A stretch of 64,000 nt of DNA. It comes from Pandoraea pnomenusa. Lineage in GTDB: Bacteria; Pseudomonadota; Gammaproteobacteria; Burkholderiales; Burkholderiaceae. The DNA lies in assembly GCF_000767615.3 (NCBI RefSeq), contig NZ_CP009553.3, positions 5,270,001 to 5,334,000 on the forward strand, given 5' to 3'. This document shows, piece by piece, positions 62,456 to 64,000 of the stretch (position 1 is the first letter of the stretch; each line of letters opens with the position of its first letter). The notes below the pieces were generated by a model. It saw only the letters and a program-made list of their open reading frames with translations. It searched no databases and was not told the DNA's origin. The translations under genes and the position numbers were made by a program.

Positions 62456-62698
62456 ATGAAGCCGATTCTGATTGCCTCGACCCTTGCCCTCGCGCTCGTT
62501 GCCGGTGCCGCCAGCGCCGCAGAGAGCGCACAGCAGCCGGCCGCTCAGCCGCAGCAAGCCCAGCAGCAAGCTCAGGCGAAGACTCAGGCACAGGCCCAGC
62601 CGGGTCCGGTCGCGGCACAATCGTCGACGGTCGTCGCTCCGGTGTACGAAGTGCCGGGTCGCGTGAACCGCGCCGGTTCGATCTACTTCGGCCAGTAA
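62456..62698 (+). CDS. Small Gln/Ala-rich exported protein
   Basis: An 80-residue secreted protein. The signal peptide (KPILIASTLALALVAGAASA) is followed by a low-complexity Gln/Ala/Pro stretch and a short terminal VPGRVNRAGSIYFGQ. I prefer the ATG at 62456: AGGAG lies 8 nt upstream, while the ATG at 62450 is only 2 nt away. The function is unknown; such proteins are lineage-specific. Confidence 0.65.
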   Translation: MKPILIASTLALALVAGAASAAESAQQPAAQPQQAQQQAQAKTQAQAQPGPVAAQSSTVVAPVYEVPGRVNRAGSIYFGQ

Positions 62699-62704
62699 GT
62701 CCGT

Positions 62705-62746
62705 AAAAAAAGCGGCAAGCCGGGGAGCCATCCACCGGCCTGCCGC
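62705..62746 (-). terminator. Rho-independent terminator of the MHS transporter gene
   Basis: GCGGCA/TGCCGC and GCCGG/CCGGC stem (62712-62746) followed on the minus strand by seven T (62711-62705). Confidence 0.85.
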
Positions 62747-62832
62747 GCTCCCGACTCACCGGGACGAGATTTCTCTCTCGCGCGCCTCCTCGCGCAACCT
62801 TCTCCCCGCCTTCCCCCTGCGCCGCGTCTGCC

Positions 62833-64000
62833 TCAATAGGTCCGTTTCATCGCTGCCGCACAGGCCGCGGACAGGCATCCCACCACGAGCACGTACACCG
62901 CAATCCACCACGGCTTGTGTCCCCCGTATTCGAGCAGCGTTGCGGCCACGAGCGGCGTGATCGAACTCGAGACGATTCCCGACACCTGATAGACCACCGA
63001 GATGCCGGTGTATCGCACGCGTGTGTCGAACAGCTCGCAGAACATCGATGCCTCGGGCCCATACACGAACGCATACACCACACCCAGCGGCACGATCACC
63101 GCAAGCGACACCCACCAGACGTTCGACGAGTAATGCATGAGCGCCAGCGCCGGGATCGAACACACGCCGCATGCCAGCGCGCCCCAGCCGAACACGCGGC
63201 GACGCCCGACGCGATCCGAGAGTTTCGACGCATAAGGAATCGTGACGATCAGCACGAGCGCCGCCACCGTCACCGCGAGCAACACCGGTGTCTTCGGGAA
63301 ATGCAGCGTGCCTACGAGATAGGAAATCGCGAACACCGCATAGACGTTGAACACCACCCCGTCGATATAGCGCGCGCCCCAGCCGAGCAACACATTGCGC
63401 CGATAGTCGCGAGCGATCTCCGAGAGCGGCACGTGGGCCACGTGCTGGCTGTCCTTGATGCGGGCGAACTCCGGTGTCTCCAGCACACGTAGCCGGATGA
63501 ACATGCCCACGGCCACGAGTACCAGACTGAGCATGAAGGCCAGACGCCAGCCCCAGGCCATGAACTGCGCGTCGGTCAGCGTGGACGAGAGCAGCGCGAC
63601 CACACCCGTCGACAGACACAATCCCACTGCCAGACCGATCTGCGGATAGGCGGCGAACTGCCCGCGTTTGTCTCTCGGCGCGTATTCGAATGCCATGAGC
63701 ACCGCGCCGCCCCATTCGCCGCCCAGCCCGATGCCCTGCAACAGGCGCAGGAACAGCAGGATCAGCGGCGCCGCAATGCCGATGCTGTCGTAGGTCGGCA
63801 CGAGTCCGATGAGGAACGTCGAAACGCCCATGATCGTCAACGTAACGATCAGCAAGGGTTTGCGCCCGAGCTTGTCACCGAAGTGTCCGAAGAGAATTCC
63901 GCCGAGCGGGCGCGTGGCGAAGCCCACGGCATAGACGGTGTAGGCGAGCGCGGTGGCGACGAACGCGTCGCCGCTGGGGAAGAAGAGTTTGTTGAACACG
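62833..64000 (-). CDS. MFS transporter, MHS (metabolite:H+ symporter) type, partial
   Basis: The N-terminal part lies beyond the window. The 389 visible codons cover helices from about TM2 to TM12: YTVYAVGFATRPLGGILFGHFGDKLGRKPLL (loop 2-3 motif), LRLLQGIGLGGEWGGAVLMAFEYAP (MHS signature), KLSDRVGRRRVFG (loop 8-9). It resembles alpha-ketoglutarate/shikimate/citrate symporters. The substrate is unknown. Its own terminator follows. Confidence 0.9.
   Translation of the reverse strand, partial: VFNKLFFPSGDAFVATALAYTVYAVGFATRPLGGILFGHFGDKLGRKPLLIVTLTIMGVSTFLIGLVPTYDSIGIAAPLILLFLRLLQGIGLGGEWGGAVLMAFEYAPRDKRGQFAAYPQIGLAVGLCLSTGVVALLSSTLTDAQFMAWGWRLAFMLSLVLVAVGMFIRLRVLETPEFARIKDSQHVAHVPLSEIARDYRRNVLLGWGARYIDGVVFNVYAVFAISYLVGTLHFPKTPVLLAVTVAALVLIVTIPYASKLSDRVGRRRVFGWGALACGVCSIPALALMHYSSNVWWVSLAVIVPLGVVYAFVYGPEASMFCELFDTRVRYTGISVVYQVSGIVSSSITPLVAATLLEYGGHKPWWIAVYVLVVGCLSAACAAAMKRTY

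Noticed and set aside
1..64000. CRISPR arrays, tRNA/rRNA genes, insertion sequences or prophage
   Set aside because: No regularly spaced repeats, no cloverleaf or rRNA sequence noticed, and no transposase, integrase or phage proteins among the supported genes.

Overview
The window reads as chromosomal DNA of a high-GC betaproteobacterium. DUF4148-type small secreted proteins, a complete Wsp operon, many LysR/MFS pairs and Liv-type ABC modules point to Burkholderiales, family Burkholderiaceae. Pandoraea is my best genus guess, but this is inference, not a database result. I see no rRNA, tRNA, CRISPR array, insertion sequence or phage gene. Both ends cut genes: a small exported protein at the left and an MHS-type transporter at the right.

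Layout. 1-5 kb: small exported proteins, a DoxX membrane protein, and a siderophore receptor followed by a PiuC/YbiX hydroxylase behind a Fur-like promoter. 5.7-11.4 kb: a giant BTAD/cyclase-like/ATPase/TPR regulator, a stand-alone molybdopterin-fold protein and agmatine deiminase. 11.4-21.7 kb: a GntR/FCD regulator with a histone-H1-like tail, divergent from a Liv-type ABC importer operon that continues into an M20 N-carbamoyl-amino-acid/allantoate-type amidohydrolase, a frameshifted MlrC-like M81 gene and a thiolase. This looks like an uptake-and-hydrolysis pathway for an amide or ureide compound. 21.7-25.3 kb: an M20D amidohydrolase and MHS transporter operon divergent from a LysR gene. 25.4-27.6 kb: a membrane-anchored TAXI protein and an acetyltransferase.

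27.6-37.2 kb: the surface-sensing chemosensory operon wspABCDEFR, all on the minus strand with mostly ATGA overlaps, ending in a glutathione S-transferase gene. Its output is the diguanylate cyclase WspR. A CSS-EAL phosphodiesterase at 46-47 kb supplies the opposite activity. 37.4-40.8 kb: a BKACE enzyme and class III aminotransferase operon divergent from an RpiR regulator, with two matching dyads between them.

40.7-54 kb: transporter/regulator pairs (MFS/MocR, MFS/LysR twice), a fosmidomycin-resistance-type pump, ModE and small proteins. 54-64 kb: DUF2288 and other small proteins, PepE, malate synthase G behind a perfect 16-bp palindrome, an unrecognised 219-residue protein, a DUF445 membrane protein, three small exported or membrane peptides and a truncated MHS transporter. 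The recurring theme is local control: most catabolic or export units carry their own divergent regulator with a readable inverted repeat between them.
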